A stretch of DNA of 32,879 nt from Bacteroidales bacterium. GTDB lineage: Bacteria > Bacteroidota > Bacteroidia > Bacteroidales > UBA932. This document shows, in pieces, positions 24,956 through 32,879 of the stretch. The notes below the pieces were generated by a model that was not told where the DNA came from, did no database searches, and saw only the letters and a list, made by a program, of their open reading frames with translations. How positions within the stretch are numbered: the first letter of the stretch is position 1; each line of letters starts with the position of its first letter. The translations under genes and the position numbers were made by a program. The stretch covers positions 1-32,879 of the forward strand of contig JAGAAD010000053.1 of the NCBI GenBank assembly GCA_017615445.1, in the 5' to 3' direction.

Positions 24956-27838
24956 ATGAAGAGAATGTTAATTATTGCGGCAGCGATGCTGCTTTCCCTG
25001 GGCGCACATGCCCAGAATTCTCCCCTGAACGTTCAGGAACTGAAACTCTCGAACGGAATGCAGGTCTGGCTCAACCAGGATGCCTCCCAGCCGAAGGTCT
25101 TCGGCGCGGTGGTGGTGAAAGCCGGCGCGAAGGATTGCCCGGACACCGGTCTGGCGCACTACCTTGAGCACCTCCTGTTCAAAGGCACCACCGAGATGGG
25201 CACGATTGACTATGAGGCAGAGAAAGTCTGGCTGGACTCAATAGCAGTCTGTTATAACCAACTTGCAGACACCAAGAACGACAGCGTAAGGTTCGAGATC
25301 CAGAAGCACATCAATGAGCTCAGCATCAAGGCCGCGGACTACGCCATCCCGAACGAGTTCGACCTCCTGACCGCCCGTTTCGGCGGCACCGGACTGAACG
25401 CCGCGACTTCCTACGACTACACCTATTACTTCAACACTTTCTCTCCGCAGTACATCGCCCAGTGGTGCGAGCTTAACAGCCACCGTATGCTGAATCCGGT
25501 CTTCCGTCTGTTCCAGAGCGAACTGGAGACAGTCTACGAGGAGAAAAACCGTGCTTCGGACAACACCATGGAAGGACCTTTGATGGAGATGATACGCGTC
25601 TTCTCGGACGGCAACCCTTATTCCTACGAGGTAATCGGCAGCACGGAAAACCTCAAGAACCCGCGCCTGGAGGAGATGATGGGCTTCTTCAAGAAGTACT
25701 ATGTGGGAAACAACATGGGTCTCATCCTCTCCGGTGATTTCGAGACAGAGAAGATAGATTCTCTGCTCGAGAGCACCTTCGGACGCCTTCCCGCAGGAGA
25801 GCCTGCCGTCAAGGAGCCCGTGAAGGTTCCTGAGATGAAGGGTATCCGCGATGTGAAGATCAAGGCCGAGATTCCTCTTATCAAGATTGCAGTCTATGGT
25901 TTCAACGGCCCGAAGGACGGCGATCCGGACGCGATAGCTCTGGATCTGGCCACCTCGCTTCTGACCAACAGCTTCTCCTCCGGCCTGCTCGATTCGCTGG
26001 TCACTAACCACAAATTGTTGCTCGCCGCATCTGCACGTCTTCCCATGTTCAATGAGATGGGAGTAGTCGGCTACGTAGTGGTCCCGTCCATCCCGTTCGG
26101 ATCGATGCCCAAGGCCGAGAAGGTAGTCCGCGAGCAGGTGGAAAAGATCAAGGCCGGCAAGTTCTCCGACTCAGACCTGGAGGCTCTCAAGCTCGAAGCC
26201 GCGCGCAATGCCATGTCTGAGCTTGAGACCATCAGCTCCCGCTCGAACTCCATGATCGATGTGATGGCCCAGAATCGCTCGTGGTCCGAGTATCTGGCCG
26301 ACGTGGACGCCATCAGGCTCATCACCCGCGAGGATGTGATCCGTGTGGCGAACAAGTATTTCGGCGATGACTACATCCGCTTCGAGAAGGTCAGCGGCAG
26401 CTATCCCAAGGACAAGGTGGCTGCGCCCAAGTTCGACCCGATCGTGCCCAAGCACGCCGGCGAGAAGTCCGAATATGCCAAGAAACTCGAGGAAATGCCC
26501 GTGGGCGACAAAGAGCCCCGTCTGCTCGATTTCGCGGCGGATGTGCAGAAGATCAAGCTCAATGACCTGGTCACTCTCTACTACAAACCCAACGAAGTAA
26601 ACGACCTCTTCAGCCTGACCGTTCAGGTGGACGAAGGCTTCAACGAGGATCCGCTGATCCCGCATGTCGCCAGCTTCCTTAACACAATCGGTACCGATTC
26701 CCTCAGCATCCAGCAGCTCTCGAAAGCATGGCAGAATCTGGGAACCAGCTTCTCCGTGGGCAATGCCAACCACAATTTCACGATGAGCATGACCGGCTTC
26801 GACAACCGCTTTGCTCCCTCCGTCAGACTGCTGCGCCATTTCGAGGACCACGCCAAGGCCGACAAGGAAAGTTTCAACGAACTCAAAAAGGACATAGACC
26901 TTGAGAAGAAGACCTTCCTCACCGGCGGCACCTCCAACATCATGCAGGCCACAATGCAGCGCGTGTTCTTCGGACAGAACGCGCCGAGGCTCGTGGGTCT
27001 TAACGGCAAGGAACTAGGCAAGGTGGGCGCAAAAGGCCTCCTCAACAAGTTCAACGACCTGCTGAACAAGGAATGCAGCATTTTCTATTGCGGAACCCTT
27101 CCTGCTGAGACGGTGGCTCAAATCCTCAGGGACGAGCTCAATCTGGACCGTGTGAAGGTCGCAAGCAGCCAGCACTATCTTAAGTATCAGGTCTACGACG
27201 AGCCCACCGTGTTCTTCTACAACCTCCCGAACTCCCGCCAGGCCCAGATTGTGACTTATCAGACGCCCAACGCCCCCGCAGACCCCATGCAGGAGACTCT
27301 GCTCGAAGTCCTCGGAGAGTACATCGGCGGCGGAATGTATTCAGTGATGTTCCAGGAAGTCCGCGAGTTCCGTTCGATGGCCTATTCGGCCCACGGACAG
27401 ATCGTCACTCCCTTCCCTGCGGAGAAAGAGTCCAGCGCTATGCTTATGACCTCGCTCGGCACTCAGGCCGACAAGAGCCTTGCCGCTGTGCAGCTGGTGG
27501 ACTCTCTGCTGACCCAGCTCCCGCTTAAGGAATCCACCTTCACCGCTTCCGTGCAGTCTATCACTGCCAGCGCCAACAACGGTTATCCCGCCTTCCGCGG
27601 AGTGGCTTCGAAGATCCATGGCTACGAAGTTCAGGGTTACTCGGAGGATCCGAACAAAGCCATCCTCGATAATCTCGGCAACGTTAGCCTCGAGAGCATG
27701 AAGGCCTACTACGACGAGTTCGTCAAACCCGCCAACCGCTGCCTCATCATAGTCGGCGACAAGACCGCCCTCCCTATGGACAAGATAGCGGAGTACGGAA
27801 AGATCGTGGAACTGACGCAGAAGGACATCTACAAATAG
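24956..27838 (+). CDS. M16-family zinc protease (pitrilysin-like), exported
   Basis: The 960-residue protein has a signal peptide ending LGAHAQ (residue 20). The inverted zinc motif is HYLEH (His68, Glu71, His72), and the third ligand is Glu195 in ETVYEEKNRASDN. It contains two tandem M16 halves, about 25-480 active and 510-950 inactive. The second half has no HxxEH but keeps the fold segments FFYNLPNSRQAQIVTYQTPN and GGGMYSVMFQEVREFRSMAYSA, typical of the substrate-binding Arg/Tyr region. It degrades peptides in a closed chamber, probably in the periplasm. It has its own promoter after the hairpin repeats and is not functionally linked to the glycan locus. The next gene is convergent. Confidence 0.94.
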   Translation: MKRMLIIAAAMLLSLGAHAQNSPLNVQELKLSNGMQVWLNQDASQPKVFGAVVVKAGAKDCPDTGLAHYLEHLLFKGTTEMGTIDYEAEKVWLDSIAVCYNQLADTKNDSVRFEIQKHINELSIKAADYAIPNEFDLLTARFGGTGLNAATSYDYTYYFNTFSPQYIAQWCELNSHRMLNPVFRLFQSELETVYEEKNRASDNTMEGPLMEMIRVFSDGNPYSYEVIGSTENLKNPRLEEMMGFFKKYYVGNNMGLILSGDFETEKIDSLLESTFGRLPAGEPAVKEPVKVPEMKGIRDVKIKAEIPLIKIAVYGFNGPKDGDPDAIALDLATSLLTNSFSSGLLDSLVTNHKLLLAASARLPMFNEMGVVGYVVVPSIPFGSMPKAEKVVREQVEKIKAGKFSDSDLEALKLEAARNAMSELETISSRSNSMIDVMAQNRSWSEYLADVDAIRLITREDVIRVANKYFGDDYIRFEKVSGSYPKDKVAAPKFDPIVPKHAGEKSEYAKKLEEMPVGDKEPRLLDFAADVQKIKLNDLVTLYYKPNEVNDLFSLTVQVDEGFNEDPLIPHVASFLNTIGTDSLSIQQLSKAWQNLGTSFSVGNANHNFTMSMTGFDNRFAPSVRLLRHFEDHAKADKESFNELKKDIDLEKKTFLTGGTSNIMQATMQRVFFGQNAPRLVGLNGKELGKVGAKGLLNKFNDLLNKECSIFYCGTLPAETVAQILRDELNLDRVKVASSQHYLKYQVYDEPTVFFYNLPNSRQAQIVTYQTPNAPADPMQETLLEVLGEYIGGGMYSVMFQEVREFRSMAYSAHGQIVTPFPAEKESSAMLMTSLGTQADKSLAAVQLVDSLLTQLPLKESTFTASVQSITASANNGYPAFRGVASKIHGYEVQGYSEDPNKAILDNLGNVSLESMKAYYDEFVKPANRCLIIVGDKTALPMDKIAEYGKIVELTQKDIYK

Positions 27839-27864
27839 TCGGATAGGAGTCTTCCGCATTTAAG

Positions 27865-27905
27865 AATGTGCAAGGTTTGTTTTTTTGCGACATACCTTGC
27901 ACATT
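27865..27905 (+). repeat. Inverted repeat in the convergent intergenic region (first)
   Basis: AATGTGCAAGGT (27865-27876) pairs with ACCTTGCACATT (27894-27905): 12 perfect bp with a 17-base, T-rich loop. It follows the M16 stop by 26 bases. No T run follows, so Rho-independent termination is uncertain; it may protect the mRNA 3' end. Confidence 0.6.
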
Positions 27906-27941
27906 AATTATTGGCTACGATACATTCTGCGGCCATCTATG

Positions 27942-27978
27942 TGTTCAAGGTCTGCTGAACATAATCAAACCTTGAACA
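27942..27978 (-). repeat. Inverted repeat in the convergent intergenic region (second)
   Basis: TGTTCAAGGT (27942-27951) pairs with ACCTTGAACA (27969-27978), 10 perfect bp with a 17-base loop. It lies just after the stop of the - strand transporter gene. The arm differs from that of the first inverted repeat mainly by GTTC against GTGC. Confidence 0.6.
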
Positions 27979-27984
27979 AAAGCT

Positions 27985-29511
27985 CTATTCCGCGGTGGCG
28001 GCTTCGAGCTTCTTCATCATGGCGAACATGAAGATTGCGGAGACCACGCAGACGCCGAGGAAGACTGCCCAAACGACCCAGAGAGGAATCGAGCCCCAGA
28101 GGTGTCCGCCCACCTGCACGAGGAAGTTACCGAGGGCGGTGGCCACGAACCACATACCCATCATCATACCCTTGTACTTGGGAGGAGCGACCTTGGAGAC
28201 GAAGGAGATACCCATCGGGCTGAGCAGGAGCTCGCCGAAGGTGAGAATCAGGTAAACGGTGATCAGCCAGTAAGGAGAAACCAGAGTCTCGGGCATGCCG
28301 GCTTCGCGGGCCGCTGCCTGCACGTCAGGAGTGTTCAGGCCGATAGAGGCGAAGACCATCAGGCCGAAGGCCACGGCCGCCACCAGCATACCATAGGCGA
28401 TCTTGCGAGGAGCGGAAGGCTCCTTGCCCTTCTTGGCGAGGGCGCCGAAGATGGCCATGGACACGGGGGTCAGGGCAACCACATAGAACGGGTTGAAGTG
28501 CTGGAAGATCGGGGCGCTGATGGCGATCGAGCCGCTGAGGCGCTCATACTGCCAGACGAGATATGCGCAGGCAAGAGCTACCACTGCAACGCCTATCCAC
28601 TTGCCCTTGCTCCTCGTTTCCTTGTCGAAAATGGTGAACAGAGCATAGACTATAATTATCACTGCCACCAGGTTCCAGACGTTGAAAGGCATGGAGGCGA
28701 GACCCTCAGCACTGCGCTGAGTGAACTCATCCGCGAAGTAAGTGAGGGTGAGGCCGTTCTGATGGAAGCTCATCCAGAAGAAGATCACGACCGCGAACAC
28801 AAGGAAGAGAGCGACCATACGCTTCTTGGTCTGCTCGGGAGTCAAGGTGTCCACCACCTGGGCCTTCTCGCCCTTCTTGGTTCCGCCCTCCACATGCTTG
28901 AACCAGCTGCGGAATGCGTAGTAGATGCCGATAGAGACTATCAGCGACACGCAAGCGACGGCGAACGAGAAATGATATGCGGCATTTCCGTCGAAGCCTA
29001 GGGTGATAGCCCACTCGCGGATCTTGATGGCGGCGGTCGGAGCGAAGAGAGCGCCGAGGTTGATGGCCATGTAGAACAGCGAGAAGCCGGAATCGCGCTT
29101 CGCGGCATAGAGCGGATCATTATACAAATCTCCCACCATCACCTGCAGGTTACCCTTGAACAGGCCGGTTCCGAAGCCGATCAGCAGCAGGGCCGCCAGC
29201 ATGGCGATCAGAGCCACGGTTCCGCCGCCGAGAGGCACGGAAAGCAGCAGATAACCGGAGAACATCACGAAGATTCCGGCTGTCACCATCTTACCGAAAC
29301 CGAACTTGTCGGCAAGAATACCTCCGATCAGGGGGAAGAAATAAACCAACATCAGGAACGAGCTGTAGATCAAGCCGGCAGTTCCTGCCTCCAGGCCGAA
29401 GTTCGCGCGCAAAAACAGGGCGAACACGGCGATCATGGTGTAGTAGCCGAAGCGCTCGCCGGTGTTGGCGAGTGCCAGGGCAAACAAGCCTTTAGGTTGT
29501 CCTTTAAACAT
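27985..29511 (-). CDS. POT/PTR-family peptide transporter
   Basis: The 508-residue inner-membrane protein has about 14 hydrophobic segments. It begins MFKGQPKGLFALALANTGERFGYYTM, and further POT features are GGILADKFGFGKMV, GTGLFKGNLQVMVGDLYNDP (PTR2 signature region) and FTFGELLLSPMG-like residues near the C terminus. POT proteins take up di- and tripeptides with protons. The N-terminal motif ExxERFxYY has Asn (Asn16) in place of the first Glu, so proton coupling may differ; related Bacteroidetes proteins seem to share this. It is convergent with the M16 protease gene and divergent from the acyltransferase gene. A role in peptide uptake would suit the nearby protease and dipeptidase genes, but this is only inference. 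Confidence 0.9.
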   Translation of the reverse strand: MFKGQPKGLFALALANTGERFGYYTMIAVFALFLRANFGLEAGTAGLIYSSFLMLVYFFPLIGGILADKFGFGKMVTAGIFVMFSGYLLLSVPLGGGTVALIAMLAALLLIGFGTGLFKGNLQVMVGDLYNDPLYAAKRDSGFSLFYMAINLGALFAPTAAIKIREWAITLGFDGNAAYHFSFAVACVSLIVSIGIYYAFRSWFKHVEGGTKKGEKAQVVDTLTPEQTKKRMVALFLVFAVVIFFWMSFHQNGLTLTYFADEFTQRSAEGLASMPFNVWNLVAVIIIVYALFTIFDKETRSKGKWIGVAVVALACAYLVWQYERLSGSIAISAPIFQHFNPFYVVALTPVSMAIFGALAKKGKEPSAPRKIAYGMLVAAVAFGLMVFASIGLNTPDVQAAAREAGMPETLVSPYWLITVYLILTFGELLLSPMGISFVSKVAPPKYKGMMMGMWFVATALGNFLVQVGGHLWGSIPLWVVWAVFLGVCVVSAIFMFAMMKKLEAATAE

Positions 29512-29542
29512 ATATCAAATCTTTACTGAATTTTCTCAAGCA

Positions 29543-29572
29543 CCAAATTTACTAATTATTTGTTAAATTTGG
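29543..29572. promoter_or_regulatory. Symmetric divergent promoter pair
   Basis: TAAATTTG on the + strand (29564-29571) and its exact mirror on the - strand (CAAATTTA at 29544-29551) are both -7 elements, 12 bp apart. They drive the acyltransferase and the transporter respectively. With flanking G/C the arms CCAAATTTA and TAAATTTGG form an inverted repeat. The + strand ATG is only 4 bases after its element. No -33 TTTG is seen for either. Confidence 0.5.
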
Positions 29573-29575
29573 GAG

Positions 29576-30484
29576 ATGAAGCGATTTCTGGTCAAGGCGT
29601 TCCTGCGGCTGTTTTCCTGGCTGCCTTTGTGTGTGCATCATTTCAATGCGCACATAATCGGCTGGTTCGCGCGCCACACTTACAGGACCAGAATCGTCAA
29701 GGACAACATAGACCAAGCGTTCCCCGAAAAGTCCGAGAAAGAGCGCAGGAAGATCTTCAAAGACTTTTATCTCCACTTCGGTCAGATAATAGCGGAGACG
29801 GTGTGGTTCGGAGGAAGCTCCGGAAAACGCATAGCCCGTTCGAAGATAGTCTCTGTAACGAATCCGGAAGAACTCGTCAGGCTGGCGAAGAAAAAGGAAG
29901 GAACGATAGTAATGTTCGCCCATTGCGGCAACTGGGAAGTTCTCGCAGGATTTCCCTACTTCCAGTACGGCGGCGTGCAGATTCCTCTGAACGAGCGGAA
30001 CACAGCCGAAGTCTACAAGCGCCTGACGTACAAAGTCTGGGACGACATAATGCGCGAAAACAGGCTCCACGCCCTAAGCAAGGAGTACGACAACTATGTG
30101 GAGACTAACAGCATCCTCCGGCATATCCTGGAGCACAAAGACCAGGGCATGTTCTACTTCCTCTGCACGGACCAGTGGCCCTACGGCAGCGCGAAAGGCT
30201 ACACCCACGTCACGTTCATGGGCCGCAAGACCCGCTCGATGACTGCGGCGGCCGCTGTCGCGCGCAAGCTGAATATGGCCGTGACCTACCTGTCCATCAC
30301 CAGGAATCCGAACGGCAAAAAGTATATCGTGGAGCTCAAGCCCATAGCGGACAATGCTGCGGAGCTCCCCGAGCAGCAGATAATCGAACAATACTACAAA
30401 TACATAGAAGCAGACATCTACGCGGACCCCGGTAATTACCTCTGGTCCCACCGCAGATGGAAAAAAGCACCCGACACGCAATGA
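29576..30484 (+). CDS. LpxL/LpxM-like lipid A lauroyl/myristoyl acyltransferase
   Basis: The 302-residue protein has an N-terminal membrane anchor (about 5-30). The lysophospholipid acyltransferase domain has the catalytic HX4E motif HCGNWE (His116, Glu121). Later come FLCTDQWP, THVTFMGRKTRSMTAAAAVARK, and the family C terminus DPGNYLWSHRRWK. These enzymes add a secondary acyl chain to lipid A (or a related lipid) at the inner membrane. Its TGA overlaps the ATG of the next gene (ATGA), so the two are co-expressed. The start follows directly on a -7 element and would give a leaderless or nearly leaderless mRNA. Confidence 0.92.
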   Translation: MKRFLVKAFLRLFSWLPLCVHHFNAHIIGWFARHTYRTRIVKDNIDQAFPEKSEKERRKIFKDFYLHFGQIIAETVWFGGSSGKRIARSKIVSVTNPEELVRLAKKKEGTIVMFAHCGNWEVLAGFPYFQYGGVQIPLNERNTAEVYKRLTYKVWDDIMRENRLHALSKEYDNYVETNSILRHILEHKDQGMFYFLCTDQWPYGSAKGYTHVTFMGRKTRSMTAAAAVARKLNMAVTYLSITRNPNGKKYIVELKPIADNAAELPEQQIIEQYYKYIEADIYADPGNYLWSHRRWKKAPDTQ

Positions 30485-31506
30485 AAAAGACAGTCATCGC
30501 AGCAGCGCTCCTTCTCTTGACTCTGAGCGCCGGAGCCCAGGAAGTGTCTTACTCGCTTCCCAAGACCACCATCACGGTGGAAGTGGGATACGCCCAGGAC
30601 ATAATCCATGCCGGTAAGTACGCCAAATATGCCAAGGATCTTCTCGGTCTCGAAGTGCAGGAGAAAGACACGGTCATAACCTCCATCACCCAGCTGAAGA
30701 TCGCCCCCAGGGTGGAGGCAGATCAGAGCAGGCGTTATTCCCTTAATCTGACGGGCAACACCCGCCCTGCCCTTCTCGCCCTCACCGAGCAGGGCCTGGT
30801 CGCCGGCAGCGAAAAAGAATTCAATGACAACGGAGGAAGCAGACACGCCAAGAACTCCCTCGGCAGGCAGATAAATTACCGGAAACCGGAAAAGCCGGCC
30901 GCCGGGAAAAAACCCGTACGCACCTTCTACGAAGAGCGGATAATCACAGTCAAAGACTCGCTGGGAAACGACGTTCCGGACACCATCCTGGTCGAGATTG
31001 AACCCGTAGACTCCCTGCTGATTGAGGCCCAAGACGCCGCCAAACGCATCAAGCAGTACCGCGAACAGCGCTATAAGATCCTTATCGGCGACACGGACGC
31101 ATCCTATTCAGGAGAAGCCATGGGAGCCGCGATAGCAGAGCTCAGCAGGCTCGAAGGCGAACTCCTCCCCCTCTTCGAAGGCAAAATTGAGCAGAACAAG
31201 GGCAGAGCCTATTTCGATGTCATCCCGGACAGCGACGGCCTCTTCCCCGTGTTCGCCATAGACCCTGTCCGTGGCCCGGTTAAGGCTACTAATTCCATCC
31301 AGAACGTCTTCAACCTGATGGTGAAGGCAGAGCCGGTGGAAGACCCCAGCCCCATCCAGAGCAAAAAGCAGCCGAGCCAGAAGATAATCTACCGCATCCC
31401 CGCCATCTGCGAGCTCACTCTCCTCGACGGCCCGGACGAAATAATGAGCCTCCGCGCCCCAGTCTACCAGCTCGGTCTGGAAACCACTTATCCCCTGTAC
31501 GATTAA
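30481..31506 (+). CDS. Exported DUF4831 protein
   Basis: The 341-residue protein has a signal peptide MKKTVIAAALLLLTLSAGAQ and then EVSYSLPKTTITVEVGY. The latter, with the GKYAKYAKDLLGL segment, is typical of the DUF4831 family of Bacteroidetes. The start at 30481 overlaps the acyltransferase stop; a longer frame to 30457 would put eight charged residues before the signal peptide and is rejected. It has repeated beta-type segments, no catalytic motif I can recognise and no lipobox. It is probably periplasmic or envelope-associated. The function is unknown; its link to an LpxL-like gene suggests envelope biology. Confidence 0.88.
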   Translation: MKKTVIAAALLLLTLSAGAQEVSYSLPKTTITVEVGYAQDIIHAGKYAKYAKDLLGLEVQEKDTVITSITQLKIAPRVEADQSRRYSLNLTGNTRPALLALTEQGLVAGSEKEFNDNGGSRHAKNSLGRQINYRKPEKPAAGKKPVRTFYEERIITVKDSLGNDVPDTILVEIEPVDSLLIEAQDAAKRIKQYREQRYKILIGDTDASYSGEAMGAAIAELSRLEGELLPLFEGKIEQNKGRAYFDVIPDSDGLFPVFAIDPVRGPVKATNSIQNVFNLMVKAEPVEDPSPIQSKKQPSQKIIYRIPAICELTLLDGPDEIMSLRAPVYQLGLETTYPLYD

Positions 31507-31518
31507 AAACTCAAATAT

Positions 31519-32879
31519 ATGACCATCAAAGACCTCGCTCCATCCATCGTATGGAACAACTTCTACCAGATTACAAGAATCCCGCGTCCCTCCAAGCATG
31601 AGGAGAAAATCCGCACATTTCTTCTGAAGTGGGCGGAAGACCACAAAATAGAAGCCTTCACGGACGACACTGGAAACGTCATAATGCGCGTTCCCGCCAC
31701 CCCGGGCTTTGAGAACCGCAAGGGAGTCATCCTCCAGGGCCATATGGACATGGTCCCGCAGAAGAACTCGGACGTCAAGCACGACTTCCTCACCGACCCC
31801 ATCGAGACGAAGGTGGAAGGCGAATGGCTGAAAGCCTGCGGCACCACTCTGGGCGCCGACAACGGCCTCGGCCTTGCCCTCGCCCTGTCCGTGGCCGAGT
31901 CCAAGGACGTCAAGCACGGCCCGATCGAGATTCTGGCGACCTACGACGAAGAGACCGGCATGACCGGGGCAGCCCTGCTGAAGCCGGGCGTGCTCAAAGG
32001 CGACATCCTGATCAACCTGGATTCCGAGACCGAAGGCGAGCTCTATGTGGGCTGCGCGGGCGGCGTGGACGCATCCGCCGAAGGCACATACGCCACGGAG
32101 AAAGCCCCTGCCGGCTGGCAGACCGTTGATTTCGCGGTGAAGGGCTGCCAGGGCGGTCACTCCGGCATGGACATTATCCTCTACCGCGCGAACGCGAACA
32201 AAGCGGCCGCACGCATACTCACCGAGGCCATGAAGGCCGCTGAAATCAAGCTCGTCCGCCTCGAGGGCGGCAACCTGCGCAATGCGATCCCGCGCGAGTG
32301 CTTCGGAACCCTCCTGGTCAAGGACTTCGCCGCCGCGAAGAAGGCCGTGGACGAAATCGCGGCCGTGGTGAAGGGCGAGTACGCGGAGACCGACCCGGAC
32401 ATGCAGGTCGTCTTCGAGAAGGCAGGCTCCCCTGCCGCCGAGTGTGCGAAAGACGCCGACGCGAAGCGCGTGATCGGCGCCATCCTCGCCTGCCCGGACG
32501 GAGTCGAGCGCATGAGCGCATCCGTGCCCGGCCTCTGCGAGACCAGCACTAATATGGCTATAGTCAAAGTCGCGGACGGAAAGTGGTGCGTGAAGAGCCT
32601 GCTTCGCAGCTCTATCGACAGTTCGAAGATGGCCCTCGCAGACAAGATGAAGGCCGTGTTCGACCTCGCCGGCGCGCAGACCACCTTCGACGGAGCATAT
32701 TCAGGCTGGAAGCCGAATCCGAATTCCGCCATCCTCAAGGTGATGAAGGAAGTCTACAAGAAGATGTTCGGAAAGGAAGCCCTCGTGATGGCGATCCACG
32801 CCGGGCTCGAGTGCGGTATCCTTTCGGGCGCTTATCCCCACTGGGATATGGTCTCCTGCGGACCGACCCTCCTCAGCCC
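31519..32879 (+). CDS. pepD: Cytosolic aminoacyl-histidine dipeptidase PepD, M20C family (3' end outside window)
   Basis: An open frame from the ATG at 31519 runs to the window end without a stop: 453 complete codons of about 485 usual in the family. Metal-ligand motifs are visible: LQGHMDMVPQ (His75), TLGADNGLG (bridging Asp114), TYDEETGMTG (Glu144 catalytic base and Glu145 ligand), LINLDSETEGE (Asp168) and GGHSG of the lid domain. The C-terminal MAIHAGLECGIL segment, which supplies the last active-site residues, is also present. It hydrolyses dipeptides such as Xaa-His in the cytoplasm, using two zinc ions. It lies 12 bases after the DUF4831 gene. Confidence 0.95.
   Translation, partial: MTIKDLAPSIVWNNFYQITRIPRPSKHEEKIRTFLLKWAEDHKIEAFTDDTGNVIMRVPATPGFENRKGVILQGHMDMVPQKNSDVKHDFLTDPIETKVEGEWLKACGTTLGADNGLGLALALSVAESKDVKHGPIEILATYDEETGMTGAALLKPGVLKGDILINLDSETEGELYVGCAGGVDASAEGTYATEKAPAGWQTVDFAVKGCQGGHSGMDIILYRANANKAAARILTEAMKAAEIKLVRLEGGNLRNAIPRECFGTLLVKDFAAAKKAVDEIAAVVKGEYAETDPDMQVVFEKAGSPAAECAKDADAKRVIGAILACPDGVERMSASVPGLCETSTNMAIVKVADGKWCVKSLLRSSIDSSKMALADKMKAVFDLAGAQTTFDGAYSGWKPNPNSAILKVMKEVYKKMFGKEALVMAIHAGLECGILSGAYPHWDMVSCGPTLLS

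Noticed and set aside
1..32879. tRNA, rRNA, transposase or integrase genes and att sites
   Set aside because: None was recognised on either strand. The locus borders are ordinary terminators and housekeeping-type genes, so I see no direct sign of a mobile element.

Overview
The window looks like chromosomal DNA from a gut- or rumen-type Bacteroidales bacterium with fairly high GC. It has a SusC/SusD pair, surface lipoproteins with Bacteroidetes-style lipoboxes, TAnnTTTG (-7) promoter elements, A/T-rich leaders with few Shine-Dalgarno sites, a DUF4831 gene and a Bacteroidetes-type POT transporter. The species cannot be fixed from this sequence alone.

The left edge (1-450) is the 3' part of rplI and its terminator. 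Positions 465-24847 form one large polysaccharide utilization locus (PUL) for beta-1,4-mannan, most likely glucomannan. In order it holds: a cellobiose/mannobiose 2-epimerase, an AraC-family regulator, SusC, SusD, a SusE-position glycan-binding lipoprotein, a 914-residue lipoprotein with six IPT/TIG repeats and three tandem lectin-like domains, a GH26 mannanase, a BACON-GH5, a second GH5, a second GH26, a GH130 mannosylglucose phosphorylase, a GPH-type sugar symporter, a third GH5, a GH94 cellobiose phosphorylase and a shortened GH2. From susC onward all genes are on the + strand, with gaps of a few bases or 1-4 base overlaps. Only one gap there, holding a strong hairpin, reaches about 50 bases.

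The proposed pathway starts with the linker-bearing surface GH26 and GH5 enzymes cutting the polymer. SusCD imports the oligosaccharides, and the second GH26 and third GH5 trim them in the periplasm. The GPH symporter then imports disaccharides. In the cytoplasm the 2-epimerase converts the reducing-end mannose to glucose (Man-Man to Man-Glc, Glc-Man to Glc-Glc). GH130 and GH94 then split the two products with phosphate. One epimerase feeding two phosphorylases would cover all four disaccharides of a glucomannan backbone. No alpha-galactosidase or acetyl esterase is present, which points to a plain glucomannan or linear mannan.

The right flank (24848-32879) is not part of the PUL: two tandem hairpin repeats, a pitrilysin-like M16 protease, a convergent POT transporter on the - strand, and a divergent + strand group of an LpxL-like acyltransferase, a DUF4831 protein and the 5' part of an M20C dipeptidase (pepD) that runs off the window.

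The most interesting points are the one-epimerase/two-phosphorylase logic, a susC promoter lying inside the left arm of a terminator hairpin, a GH2 that has lost noncatalytic domains, and a recent tandem duplication of a putative glycan-binding domain.
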